Source: Saccoglossus kowalevskii (lineage: Eukaryota > Hemichordata > Enteropneusta > Harrimaniidae). Taken from it: DNA of 41,338 nucleotides. Where the stretch lies: NCBI RefSeq assembly GCF_000003605.2, contig NW_003109079.1, forward strand, positions 473,510 through 514,847, written 5' to 3'. The notes beneath the pieces are model-generated. The model saw nothing but the letters and a program-made list of their open reading frames with translations. It did not search any database and had not been told where the DNA came from. This document shows positions 10,459-21,749 of the stretch, one piece after another (positions within the stretch are counted from its first letter, which is position 1; each line of letters opens with the position of its first letter). The translations under genes were made by a program, and so were the position numbers.

Positions 10459-10490
10459 TCACAGTCCCTCTATCGATAGAGGGACTGTGA
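10459..10490. repeat. 32-bp perfect palindrome flanked by TTTAG direct repeats
   Basis: The arm TCACAGTCCCTCTATC at 10459-10474 is followed directly by its exact complement GATAGAGGGACTGTGA at 10475-10490, with no spacer. TTTAG occurs immediately on each side (10454-10458 and 10491-10495), as a target-site duplication would. It may be a minimal pair of transposon ends or a dyad protein-binding site. Confidence 0.85.
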
Positions 10491-10495
10491 TTTAG

Positions 10496-11839
10496 TTAAA
10501 GGCAGTTCTGATGCATCAGGGTCAACTTGTATACAATTTCCAGTACATCTGAATGCTGGTAATCGTTTCACCGTTTGCAATCGTTTCAGCTTCCTATTTG
10601 ATTTCTTTCATTAAAGTTTTAAAATAGCGTTCCAATGCATATTTACGTAAAATTCGAACACATGCCGCATGATAACCACCAACCACTCTTTAAACAAAAA
10701 ATTTGAAGTTCTGAACATGCTAAAAGAAATACATTATGAAGAAAGGGGGAAAAGTGAAAACAGCTGTTTAGAGCCATTTTCTATTTCACACCAGTTAGTT
10801 ATGGCTAAGTTGTTAGAAAAACAGTATCAAGATCACTTGGCTTAGTACAAATATTGTTGCATAGTTGGAGGTTGTTTTGTAAACTGCAAAAACCCAATAT
10901 TCTATATATTTTGAGATAAACACAAAATTGAAACATGCCACCCCTCAAAAAAAAACATACACAGTGCAACCCACCACCACCCACTCACGCACACACACAC
11001 ACGTACAAACTTTTACAAGCTTTAATTATCTATATACCGGTATATGAGATAATGATCATAATGATGATAACGTATATTTGCATAAAAAAATCTTTTTTTC
11101 TCACAAATAATATAAATTTCATTACTTTTTCTAGACAGTTATTCACCATTCAATTTTATAAACTTTAATAGTTAGGTTAGCGTACATAGTAGGTGAATAT
11201 ATATTCAGTTAGGCTAGCGTAATCAGATCGGAGTATTTGGTTTATCTACTGTACTCCTATTGGCTAGCATACTTGGTTGAGTTTCAAATATAGTTTCAAA
11301 TTAACAAGGAAATTATAGAAAAACAGATAAAATTTGGTTACATAATAATTTCACAAGATTTTCATGAATTGCGCGAGTCAGAGAATAACCAAAATTATTG
11401 TAGCTGTAAACTTTATTCACTTGGGTTTGGAAGACACAGAGTCACAATGAATATTATGAAATGAATCTCTGAAACACTCTTGAATTATGAAATAAGTTTT
11501 AAAATGCAGTATATAGCATGAATGTTTTTTATGAAAATTTATAAAATATTTATAAAACAATCACCCTCGAGGACCCTTGCACTTCATTCCAATCCAAAGA
11601 AAATGCTTTTATAGACTATAGAAGCTATTTGGTGACACCCATTACCCATGAGTCTTTGCAGGTTATCTTCATTGTCTGATTTACTGCAATCCATCTGTTA
11701 TTGTGATTGGACAAGTTGTTTTCAACTGTCGTTTGAAATTCACTGTATATCACTAAATTAAATCTTTACATGAAAGATTTAATAGTAAGGAAATTAAGGG
11801 TCTGATGTGATTGTGTCCATACACAACCCTTGTATCAAT
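10496..11839. other. unassigned, AT-rich, one dispersed repeat
   Basis: Besides the dispersed repeat at 11581-11745 there is a short CA run near 10990-11002. I see no exon or RNA gene. Confidence 0.4.
11581..11745 (+). repeat. dispersed repeat pair, copy 1
   Basis: Aligns by eye with 21213-21388 over most of its length. Shared blocks in the same order are CATTCNAATCCAAAGAA, ATGCTTT, ATTACCCA, TTCATT, CCAT and finally TGTGATT, CAAGTTGTTTTCAACTG. Divergence and small indels suggest an old element. No terminal inverted repeats are evident. Confidence 0.65.
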
Positions 11840-12266
11840 CTAGAGAGATTATGATTTGGATCAATCAAGAAATTGCTGTATTGATTTAGATCTGGGATGA
11901 TTTGAATCAATCAAGGAATTGCTGTATTGATTTAGATCTGAGATGATGTGAATCAATCAAGGAATTGCTGTATTGATTTAGATCTGAGATGATTTGAATC
12001 AATCAAGGAATCGCTGTATTGATTTAGATATGAGATGATTTGAATCAATCAAGGAATATCTGTATAGATTTAGATCTGAGATGATTTGAATCAATGAAGG
12101 AATTGCTGTATTGATTTAGATCTGAGATGATTTGAATCAATCAATGATGGAATTGCTGTATTAATTTAGATATAGGATGATTTGAATCAATCAAGGAATT
12201 GCTGCATTGATTTAGATCTAGGACGATATGGATCAATCAAGAAATTTTTGTATTGATTTAGATCTG
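11840..12266. repeat. 46-bp minisatellite, about 9 units
   Basis: The unit contains GATTTAGATCTGAGATGATT followed by TGAATCAATCAAGGAATTGC and TGTATT. GCTGTA recurs at 11875, 11921, 11967 and 12013, exactly 46 bp apart. One unit has a small insertion (ATCAATCAATGATGG). The array ends only about 90 bp before the 42-bp array, and both contain a TGAATCAAYCAA-like block on one strand, which hints at shared ancestry. Confidence 0.9.
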
Positions 12267-12358
12267 CATGTGCCAAAAAAAACTTTATCTCAGTCCAAAG
12301 AGAGAGTCAGTAACAAAACATGGCACATGCTGAGATTGGCTGTCTGAATGCTCGCCAT

Positions 12359-13655
12359 GAACCAAAATCATTGGTTGATTCATAATTACATTAACAATAA
12401 CCACTACTACCACTGGTTGATTCCTCATTTCATTGACAATAAGCACTACTACCACTGGTTGATTCCTCATTTCATTGACAGTAACCACTACTACCATTGG
12501 TTGATTCATAATCTCATTGGCAATAACCACTACTGTGATTGGGTGATTCATAATTTCATTGACAGTAACCACTACTACCATTGGTTGATTCATAATTTCA
12601 TTGACAGTAACCACTACTACCATTGGTTGATTCCTCATTTCATTGACAGTAACCCCTACTACCATTGGTTGATTCATTATCTCATTGGCAATAACCACTA
12701 CTGTGATTGGTTGATTCATAATTTCATTGACAGTAACCACTACTACCATTAGTTGATTCCTCATTTCATTGACAGTAACCACTACTACCATTGGTTGATT
12801 CATAATTTCATTGGCAATAACCACTACTGTGATTGGTTGATTCATAATTTGACAGTAACCACTACTACCATTGGTTGATTCCTAATTTCATTGACAGTAA
12901 CCACTACTACCATTGGTTGATTCATAATTTCATTGGCAATAACCACTATTGTGATTGGTTGATTGATAATTTCATTGACAGTAACCACTACTACCATTGG
13001 TTGATTCCTCATTTCATTGACAGTAACCACTACTATCATTGGTTGATTCATAATTTCATTGACAGCAACCACTACTATCATTGGTTGATTCATAACTTCA
13101 TTGACAATAACCACTGCTACCAATGGTTTATTCCTCATTTCATTGACAGTAACCACTACTACCACTGGTTGATTCCTCATTTCATTGACAGTAACCACTA
13201 CAACCATTGGTTGATTCATAATTTCATTGACAGTAAGCACTACTACCATTGGTTGATTGATCATTTCATTGACAGTAACCACTACTACCATTGGTTGATT
13301 CCTCATTTCATTGACAGTAACCACTACTACCATTGGTTGATTCATAATTTCATTGATAGTAACCACTACTATCATTGGTTGATTCATAATTTCATTGACA
13401 GTAACCACTTCTACCATTGGTTGATTGATAATTTCATTGACAGTAACCACTACTACCATTGATTGATTGATCATTTCATTGACAGTAACCACTACTACCA
13501 TTGGTTGATTCCTCATTTCATTGACAGTAACCACTACTACCATTGGTTGATTCAGAATTTCATTGACATAACCACTAATACCATTGGTTGATTCAGAATT
13601 TCTTTAACAATAACCACTACTGTGATTGGTTGATTCCTCATTTCATTGACAGTAA
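12359..13655. repeat. 42-bp minisatellite, about 31 units, each with a CCAAT box
   Basis: The unit is ACCACTACTACCATTGGTTG followed by ATTCATAATTTCATTGACAGTA. Most units carry ATTGG, an inverted CCAAT box. A second unit type with CAATAACC and TGTGATTGG recurs at 12534, 12702 and 12828, then at 12950, spacings of 4, 3 and 3 units. The last is 4 bp short because of a CATT deletion near 12850. As 42 is a multiple of three, minus-strand frames encode 14-residue repeats like VVVVTVNEIMNQPM. The 4-bp deletion splits this frame at about 12843, which argues against coding function. Confidence 0.95.
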
Positions 13656-15891
13656 GGATTTTCTTCATGCTTGAGTAGATAGCAAAAACATGCTAGCATC
13701 AGTTTATAAATAAAAAGGTTTAGTATGCATGTATTCCTTTTTTGACGGACCTCAGCCTATTCTACACACCTCATCTCCAGTGTGTTCTTGCATTTTAACT
13801 CAGTAGCCAGTCACTTGGGTATTATCATGTCTTGAACTGTTGTTTCTTAGGATCTGTCAAAAAAATACCTCCTTCTGATATTTCTTTAATTTAATGACTC
13901 CCTGGTGTGATGTTCATATCTTTACTGCTCAGAGAGAACTGGAATTCGTTAGATATGTTTGCAATTTTACAATTTGTACAACAATTTTATTATAGTAAAA
14001 TTATATTGAAAAATGTAGTACTGTTCATTTGATATATGTTTACCTATAAATAGATTTAGTAACTACAAAATTGTAATGGAGGAAATACACCAATCTATTA
14101 CAATTCTCTCGTTTACGTTATAAATACAGTAAAAACATATACGTGGAGATTATAGGATCGCAGTTTTATTGAGGGACATAATCATGTAAAATATAGCATA
14201 TAAATCACCATATTGCTGATTCAATCTGTATGTGAGTGAAGGATATGCTACAAAAAAAAATTATTATGGTTTTTTTTTTTTTGTATTTTAGATTTTTTTT
14301 CTGTATTTTGTGAATGCACCATCATTTTTCACATATTTTATATATTTTTTATATAATTTCTTTGTTAATTTGAAACCATATGGACATAATTTTTAATTAC
14401 TTATAGGTTATGATCAATATTTAACAAAAATTATATTCTTGGGAGTAGACATCAGGGCATTTTCACTGCTTGGCAACCATCACCGATTAAAACAATGGTT
14501 TTACCCTCCTGAACAAGATGTGCAACATATGTAAATTTGGTTGTTCAGGATTGTCTCCAAGTTGAGTTTGGGCTGTTTTCTTGATTTTAGCTGTTTTCAT
14601 TGGCTGTTCGACTGGCGTTCCACAGCAGATTGCGCAGAGCCCATAGAAAAACATGGTACAGTGGTGTGTCCAAGCAACATGGAAAATTCTGTGATATAGC
14701 TTTGCCCATCGGGAATAAAAATAAGACAAAAATTGACTTTAGCATTCAAAAATTTAAAAACAAATTAAAACATATATTCGTAGTATTCTGTGAGCAGAAT
14801 AGACCATTTTCTGTTCACTGTGAGATCCCAACGTAAAATCGAACGTAAAAACAGAACAAACAAAGGTCATAGCATCATGGGGGCTTCAAACATCACATGG
14901 GACTTGACAAACGCAAAAGTATTTTTGGGGATATTTCCACGCATAATAATGTGCTATATACATTTGATGATGGTCAATTTCGATAAAGTAAGGGTATCTC
15001 AACACAATATTCCCCTGTCAAAGATTGGCCTTTCGACTTTGAGCTATGAAAAAATGTTTGCAGCAGACGTTCGGTCCATGTCTTTTAAGCAATATGCAAG
15101 ATCTTGCATTTGAACTGAAAATCACTAATTATGTACACACGACTAGGTGAATGCATTAAAAATAAACCAAATTATATCATAAATATAATATGTCATCTCT
15201 CATTTCTGACAGTTATCAATGAGCGGTATCTTGGTTTCTTAAGTACAGTATTTTAATATTTAATTTTTTCAACTTCTGTGACATGCCTGTGAATTGTATA
15301 AGGGACAAACATCTAGAGGCAAAGCAGACATTTCCTGCCAGGCCAGTTGCTACATAAATCTCTTCTAGCATTCTGAATTAAGCTGCAGGGTATATGTGGT
15401 TTAATGGTAACATGGACTGTCTAAAGTTCACTAATTTATTCGGCGTGGGGAGATAGGATGCTTGGGGGAGAGTGTACATTTGTATTTATTAACTTTAACA
15501 AATGTTGGCAATGTTTTTTGTCTGAGATTTTTTTTTTTAAATGAATGAGTTTAGAAAGCTAATTTAGTTGAGTTTTTGTTACAGAAGGGATGAAGTCCTG
15601 GTTATAAGAAGTCACCCAATTGTTAAATGCAGGTGTAATAATTGAACAAAAGAAAAGACAAATCCCATCTCTTTGTGGCATCCATGAATTATATGATTAC
15701 GTAGAATGTATAAGTGAACAAAACTAGATGTCAATAAGGGAATTGAATTGAAACCCTGGAGAATTTGTTGTTTGTTTGCTCATACCTATAGCCATAAAAG
15801 TACTTCTCAAATGAGAGTCATTGAGCACACTTTGGATGATATACTGTGTACAAGAATGAGATCTCAAACAATGTTTTAAGCAAGCGTACTG
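13656..15891. other. unassigned, AT-rich
   Basis: Contains an A/T homopolymer-rich stretch around 14250-14300. Around 14590-14700 sequence is GC-richer and a T-rich tract ends in TTGATTTTAG at 14590. The following + frame is open for 35 codons, but the minus strand is open over the same bases for 80 codons. Neither shows a known motif. No RNA gene is seen. Confidence 0.3.
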
Positions 15892-16103
15892 TACTGTAAA
15901 ATACTTTATTTTAGCTTGAATTAATTTTCGCTGAAAAGACTTTTTGGGTGTTTTTGTATGCAATTTATTTTCACTGATTTTTGATGAGTTGAATGTAAAA
16001 TATAAAAAAAGGTATATTCGCTGGATTTTATTTTCACTGAATGATCCCTTCAGTGAAAATAGTGAAAAAAAAATTCCAAGCAGAAATAAAGTTTTTCACA
16101 GTA
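15892..16103 (+). mobile_element. ~212-bp TA MITE, copy A
   Basis: The left end is TACTGTAAAATACTTTATTT and the right end is the complement of TACTGTGAAAAACTTTATTT. It has the same internal order as copies C and E, with TTTTCGCTG/TTTTCACTGA motifs in both orientations and a central TGAATGATCCCTTCA inverted repeat. Ends bounded by TA fit a Tc1/mariner-type target duplication. It has no coding capacity. Confidence 0.9.
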
Positions 16104-17214
16104 ATTGTTAAGATTAAATATTGAGGGTAATAGCTGGCACTTAAAAATAAAAAGTGAAATAAAACAAAATATCAATGGAGTAATTAAAAGCATCCCCTCC
16201 CCCTCAAATAGGATGTATGTTATTTAAGGAGGGTGAAACTGTTGTCAGGGTCTAGCCCTAGTTAACCACCACAGCGTTGGATGTATCAGACAAATGCAAT
16301 CAACCAACCTCATCTGTTGGAAATATACCCAGTATAATGGTTCCATAAATGTATATTTGGAGTCGTGTTAGCTCTTACTAGGTGTATAATTTCCCCCTTT
16401 ATAAAATGCAGTTTTCATTAACAATGTTCAATTTAACACCACACTGTCTCTCTGACTGTACCTTGATGGACCCTAGTGGTAAAGTATATATCATCATACG
16501 CACACATATCTCTCTGAGGTTATTTGTCTTATGACTGACAAATGCCATGCTGCTGCTAAGCTCACTTTTCAATGAGGCATTGCCTATATCATGAGCTGTC
16601 CGACTCCAGTGGGATTGGCAATCCGGCGACAAGCCAAAACAATCTGTTATTTTCTTCTGTTTTTCTTTGAGATTTAATTCATCGAAGGATTTCCATCGAT
16701 TCCCTCTAAGATGCATAAATGCTGAGGATTTCTGTTTTGGATAATACTGGCACCGTTATGGTCATTTTGATTACGTTATAAGAGTCTAGCAAAAAATACC
16801 CATTTTGTCATCTTTGTTAAAAAAATAATGGCTGAAGAATCTGATGCAACAAAGACCACACAAATGCTGCATCAGAATTCTACTTCTGCAAGATTTGTAC
16901 TCGCAGCAATTTCCATAACCTTAAAATCACAATGTGTTAATATCTAAACTTCAGACAGAATCAGGTATGCCATATATTGAATAGTGTTTTTAATTTTTTG
17001 CAGCTAGGATTTGATGATTTACTGGCGTTATGGGGGATAACATTTTGCGAAAGTCGCTGTGACTGCACTTTGCCTTTAAATCCTATTAACATTTTTACTG
17101 CTGCAACATATTATTTTAACTGACCTCCAAAATTTGTGAAAATTTGTTTCTCAGGAAATTAATGTTGATTACAGTAATAATTAAATACATATTTTATATT
17201 TACAGCTTTTGACC
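16104..17214. other. unassigned, AT-rich
   Basis: Holds a 105-codon minus-strand frame, 16399-16716, starting MHLRGNRWKSFDELNLKEKQ, with a possible donor AAG|GTACAG after 85 codons. Composition is protein-like, but no domain is recognised and one or two frames of this length are expected by chance. Nothing else is supported. Confidence 0.25.
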
Positions 17215-17399
17215 TACTACTTTTATGCTATATTCACAGAAGTGGTGGTTCAGTGGAAATAAAATCCAGCAAATTTACCTTTTTCCTTATATTTTACATT
17301 CAACTCATCAAAAATCAGAGAAAATAAATTCCATACAAAACCCTCAAAAAGTTTTTTCAGTGAAAATTCATTCCATCTAAAATAAAGTTGTTAACAGTA
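17215..17399 (-). mobile_element. ~185-bp TA MITE, copy B, degraded
   Basis: Reverse orientation relative to copies A, C and E. It ends AAAATAAAGTTGTTAACAGTA and contains ATTCAACTCATCAAAAATC and AAATAAAATCCAGC. The end near 17215 is eroded and about 25 bp are missing relative to the full-length copies. Confidence 0.8.
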
Positions 17400-19436
17400 T
17401 TCAGTACACATAAATATTGAGTAAATTTGTATTTGTGGTATGATGAAAGTTAGTTATGATCTTAGCCTTTACACTGCCAGTTCCCTCTTTTCATCACAAA
17501 TTCACAAAATAATCCCCTTTATAGTCTGCACTTTCCTTCAGTAGATTGGGACCAAAATAGCCAATTTTTTGGAGTGAAATCTGAAAATTTACTCAAATTT
17601 TGTCTGTTGGCTCTCAAATTTCATTTCCAGGAATATTGAAAAATATGAGAAAAAACGAAGAAAAATTTAAGGCAAGAAATTCTAGTGGTGAAAAGGTTAA
17701 AACTGAAATCGTTACTACAGTAGAAATAAATGTGACACTGCACGAAGCTTATAAAGACTGCAATATCAAACGCCTCATTTGTCTGCATGCCAATTTATTC
17801 AAATATAGTATCTGGCAAAATGAGTTTTTCTATTGTGATGTCTATCATTATATGTTTACTATACTGTATCTGATTCAACCTGTTCGAACTTGACGTATTC
17901 GCACATTGCGATGTTTTGGGGTCATTACATTTTTTTTTTATTAGGGGCTTTGAAATTTTTCATGGTGCAATTGTCTGCCAACAAGGGAGGTCAATTCAGT
18001 ACGTTGAAAATGATAAGTTGACTCACGAAATAAAACTGTTGGGAATACGAAGAGCAAGTATCAAGTGATGTGTTCCCGCTTAAACCCGTCGAGGGAAATA
18101 CACAGCTCACAATTGTAATCACTTCTTGATATTGTCTTGTCTGTCTGTCTCCATAACTAGTTCTGTTAATAAAACAGAGTAAGAAAAAAAACACTACAGA
18201 TGTAAGCTTTCGGTTACAACCTTTGACCTGTGGTCAGAGTGTACCACACTGTGCAGTAAGTTGTTTTGCAATCCAGTTTACCGACTCCAAACATCTATAC
18301 TTTATGTACAAGTCAGTGACACTGGTGAATGTTATCTTGTATAAAGCTTTTCAAAGTGAGAAATACATGAAATATTAATAATTGCTAGCATCATTTTTGA
18401 AAGGAAAAGTAATTATCATGATAATTAATTTAAATTAAATATGATTAATTCATGGTATGATGGAATGGCTTCAAGGAAATGTGCGATAGGATAGATTTTT
18501 TTTCTAATTCTCTCTTTTTTTTCTACAGATTATGTTTTTACAACAGGGTGTATTGTTCCTACTGTTCTTCTTTTCAGGAAAATATATAAAATGAACTATT
18601 CTTTATACAATATATTTTTTCTTGTGTAAGAGATAACAATCTTGGGCTTTTAAGTGTAAATGAAACCAGTAGATTGAGTAAAGTAAAAAGCTTTGGTATC
18701 TGTGTTTGGATATGCGAACATGTCAATGATTCCCTCAGGGTTTTACTCGTAGGGGAATGTGGCTTGTATCAATGTTTTATATTTAATAGATTTCACCATA
18801 GATGTGTGAGTAGTAATCACATAATTTCTTTAAGCGGTGTGGGTTCACCAACTTTTCACAGTCTTTTTTTTCTTCTTTTATATAACTGAGAACTGTATAC
18901 AGAGAACATTCCAATGAGTGCAGAATGACGCAAACATTCATATAGTCAGTCCACAGCTGCCGCCTCTGCCTCCGGAAAATCAATTCTTAGAGGGGCGGTA
19001 ATTCGTTTTTCCTAAACCGCAATGACATTTTGAAAAACAAAAACGCCGTCGTAGAGTAGTACACAGTTGAAAAGAAGGCTTAGCACATTGAATTACAGAA
19101 AACTGCAGACGGTGAAACCTTGTTTGCGCAGTAACTCAATAATGCCATGCAAGTTACACGCAAATGTCTAGCCCCAAACATGTACGAAAAATCAATTTGA
19201 CGAAACGAAATGCAAAGGGAACGTTTCTGAGTTGCTAGAGTATGCATAAAGTAGACTCAGATTGACTTTCATTATATCGCTATGATATTTAGTGAACTAT
19301 TTGATCCACTAAAAATTGTGTTGATTGAAAACACTGCATTGGAATGCTCTAGCCAATATAATTGATTATAAAATTGTTTACATTTGTTTTTGATAGTTTA
19401 GTGTTGAGAATGTAATATTTATGAACAAGTTAGAGA
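17400..19436. other. unassigned, AT-rich
   Basis: A good acceptor (CAAATTTCATTTCCAG at 17630) precedes a Lys/Glu-rich frame of about 30 codons, but A-rich DNA readily gives such residues and no firm donor follows. A GC-richer patch at 18950-19010 shows no supported gene. Confidence 0.3.
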
Positions 19437-20133
19437 GTCATTATGTCATTATAATTCTGAGCTAGTTAGGGAGTATTGAGGTCATTATTATGAGCTATTT
19501 TTTATAATTATAAGCTAGTTTGGTAAGGTTGAGTCTTTAGAATTATAAGCTAGTTAGGGAGTATTGAGTAATTAGAATTATAGCCTAGTTGGGAAGTAAT
19601 AATTCACAAGAATTATGAGCTAGTTAGGGAGTATTGAGTAATTAGAATTATAAGCTAGTTGGGAAGTACCGTAATAATTCATAAAAATTATGAGCTAGTT
19701 AGGGAGTATTGAGTAATTAGAATTATAAGCTAGTTGGGAAGTAATAATTCATAAAAATTATGAGCTAGTTAGGGAGTATTGAGTAATTAGACTTATAAGC
19801 TAGTTGGGAAGTAATAATTCATAAAAATTATGAGCTAGTTAGGGAGTATTGAGTAATTAGAATTATAAGCTAGTTGGGAAGTAATAATTCATAAGAATTA
19901 TGAGCTAGTTAGGGAGTATTGAGTAATTAGACTTATAAGCTAGTTGGGAAGTAATAATTCATAAAAATTATGAGCTAGTTATGGAGTATTGAGTAATTAG
20001 ACTTATAAGCTAGTTGGGAAGTAATAATTCATAAAAATTATGAGCTAGTTAGGGAGTATTGAGTAATTAGACTTATAAGCTAGTTGGGAAGTAATAATTC
20101 ATAAAAATTATGAGCTAGTTAGGGAGTATTGGT
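19437..20133. repeat. 70-bp dimeric minisatellite, about 10 units
   Basis: Each 70-bp unit holds two related 35-bp halves: AATTATAAGCTAGTTGGGAA plus GTAATAATTCATAAA, and AATTATGAGCTAGTTAGGGA plus GTATTGAGTAATTAG. GTAATAATTC recurs at 19741, 19811, 19881, 19951, 20021 and 20091, exactly 70 bp apart. The left part is irregular, including a CCG insertion near 19668. There is no coding frame. Confidence 0.95.
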
Positions 20134-20653
20134 GAGGTTTTGGTGAAAATTTCGTTGAAAAATGTTGAATACAGCTACTGTGAATTTAAAAAGCCTTTTC
20201 CTTTAAATCATTTTTCCATATGTCATATGAAAAAATAATTAAGATCAAAATGTGATAAAAATTCAGACCCTAGCAACCAGGTTGTATTGTTTTACATGGT
20301 AAATGCCATCAGTGTCAACTGAGATGTTTTGCAACCAAACAGTGGTTAAAGTTGTGAAGTAGTGACAAAGCAAATAGAAACTGGGCTGACTGGTAATTGG
20401 GCGCGTTTGTTCAGTTAGTAAAGTAGCTGACAAACAAGCGTTTGTTTGACCACTTGCACACTGCAAATACGAGAGACTGTGAAACGGCAGTCAGACAAGC
20501 CACTCAGCTGATCGAAATCATTGTACGAATATGCTCCTCAACAGCGATGCTTGGCACACTCTATGAGAACTGAAACTGAAACACAAATTATCATTCTCTC
20601 TGTATTGAAATGGTTATCTCTTCACTTGTCAGAAGACAAGCTGTGGCTGTGCT
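20134..20653. other. unassigned between two arrays
   Basis: Single-copy sequence, GC-richer near 20390-20560. The 67-codon minus-strand frame here shows no motif. No feature is supported. Confidence 0.4.
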
Positions 20654-20779
20654 AACTGACCAATAGGAAAATGTCTTACTGATTAATGGAGTGTCAACTG
20701 ACCAATAGGAAAATGTCCTCCTGATAAATAGAGTGTCAACTGACCAATGGGAAAATGTCTTACTGATTAATAGAGTGTC
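20654..20779. repeat. three exact-length 42-bp units with CCAAT boxes
   Basis: Units start at 20654, 20696 and 20738 (AACTGACCAATAGGAAAATG plus TCTTACTGATTAATGGAGTGTC), 126 bp in total, with a few substitutions. Each carries GACCAAT. The unit length equals that of the 12.4-kb array but the sequence is different. Confidence 0.9.
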
Positions 20780-21749
20780 TTTCCTAATGCCATCATACTT
20801 TTATCGCTATTTGATGTTATAAACATTTACTAAACCTTCTTGGTGAATTACATTTGTATTTTTTGTATTTGTATATTTTATTTCACCATAAAGTAAATAC
20901 AATTGGGTACTTGCTAAATACATAATACTTTGTCATTATGGTGTGGAACATGATAAATAGCTCAAAAAGAGCTAGTAAAACATCATGTCCCTACCATAAT
21001 TATAAACTAGTCAAATTATCAGAAATATTCTTACAAATATTCAAAGGTAATGTATATAAGAATACTTAAAACTGATCAAAAATATGTCATAAAAGTCAAG
21101 AGAGTGACAATTGTTAAATAAGTCAATACTGGGTTATTTATTACATTCATGTAGTTCAGTTAGTTTCAAAAGTACAGTGAATTTCATAAAGGCATGAACA
21201 TTTATGAAGCTCAGGCGTCATTCAAATCCAAAGAACATGCTTTCATTGGCTATAAAAAAGCCATTTTGTAACACATATTACCCACAATTCCTTTCATGTT
21301 TCCTTCATTCATTGGTTGATTAACTGCCATGCATCCATATGTTAATGCGTTGTGATTTGTCAAGTTGTTTTCAACTGCCAAGTTTATAAAACATTTATAA
21401 ATATTTTATGTAGAAAAACATTCTTTTTTTCATGTAATTCATTGTATCCAGATTTTGGAATGATGAGTGTAAACTGATTTTATTTTGTGAAAGAAAAATG
21501 TTGTAGATTTTGTGTGAGAAAATCGTTTGTAGCACTATTCATGGAAGGAGTCACAACTACTTTTCACAAAATGTATTTCACTTGAATGTCTAAAATAGCC
21601 AAATTAGGAAAATTTATAGGGCTGAAAATTTATTGTTTTACACTAGTTTATATATCAGTGATTTTTATTACAAGAAGACCGACCTCAATCTTGCTATACA
21701 TGATTATGTTTTAATTTGAAGATTGCAGGACATAAAAAAATGTAGTATA
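20780..21749. other. unassigned, AT-rich, one dispersed repeat
   Basis: Apart from the dispersed repeat at 21213-21388, nothing supported is seen. Confidence 0.4.
21213..21388 (+). repeat. dispersed repeat pair, copy 2
   Basis: Partner of 11581-11745 in the same orientation, sharing AATCCAAAGAA, ATTACCCA, TTCATT and CAAGTTGTTTTCAACTG blocks in order. It contains ATTGGTTGATT, which resembles part of the 42-bp array unit at 12.4-13.7 kb. Confidence 0.65.

Noticed and set aside
12285-13543. 186- and 233-codon minus frames and the 134- and 195-codon plus frames
   Set aside because: All lie in the 42-bp array, are open on both strands, and are broken by a 4-bp deletion.
14487-14836. Overlapping frames on both strands near 14.6 kb
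   Set aside because: Three frames open at once in a small GC-richer patch; none shows a motif, so direction cannot be decided.
16399-16716. 105-codon minus frame
   Set aside because: No recognisable domain; one or two such frames are expected at this composition.
17600-17893. 97-codon plus frame after a good acceptor
   Set aside because: The Lys/Glu-rich start comes from an A-rich stretch; no firm donor, and continuation from the 7395 exon hits a stop after a few codons.
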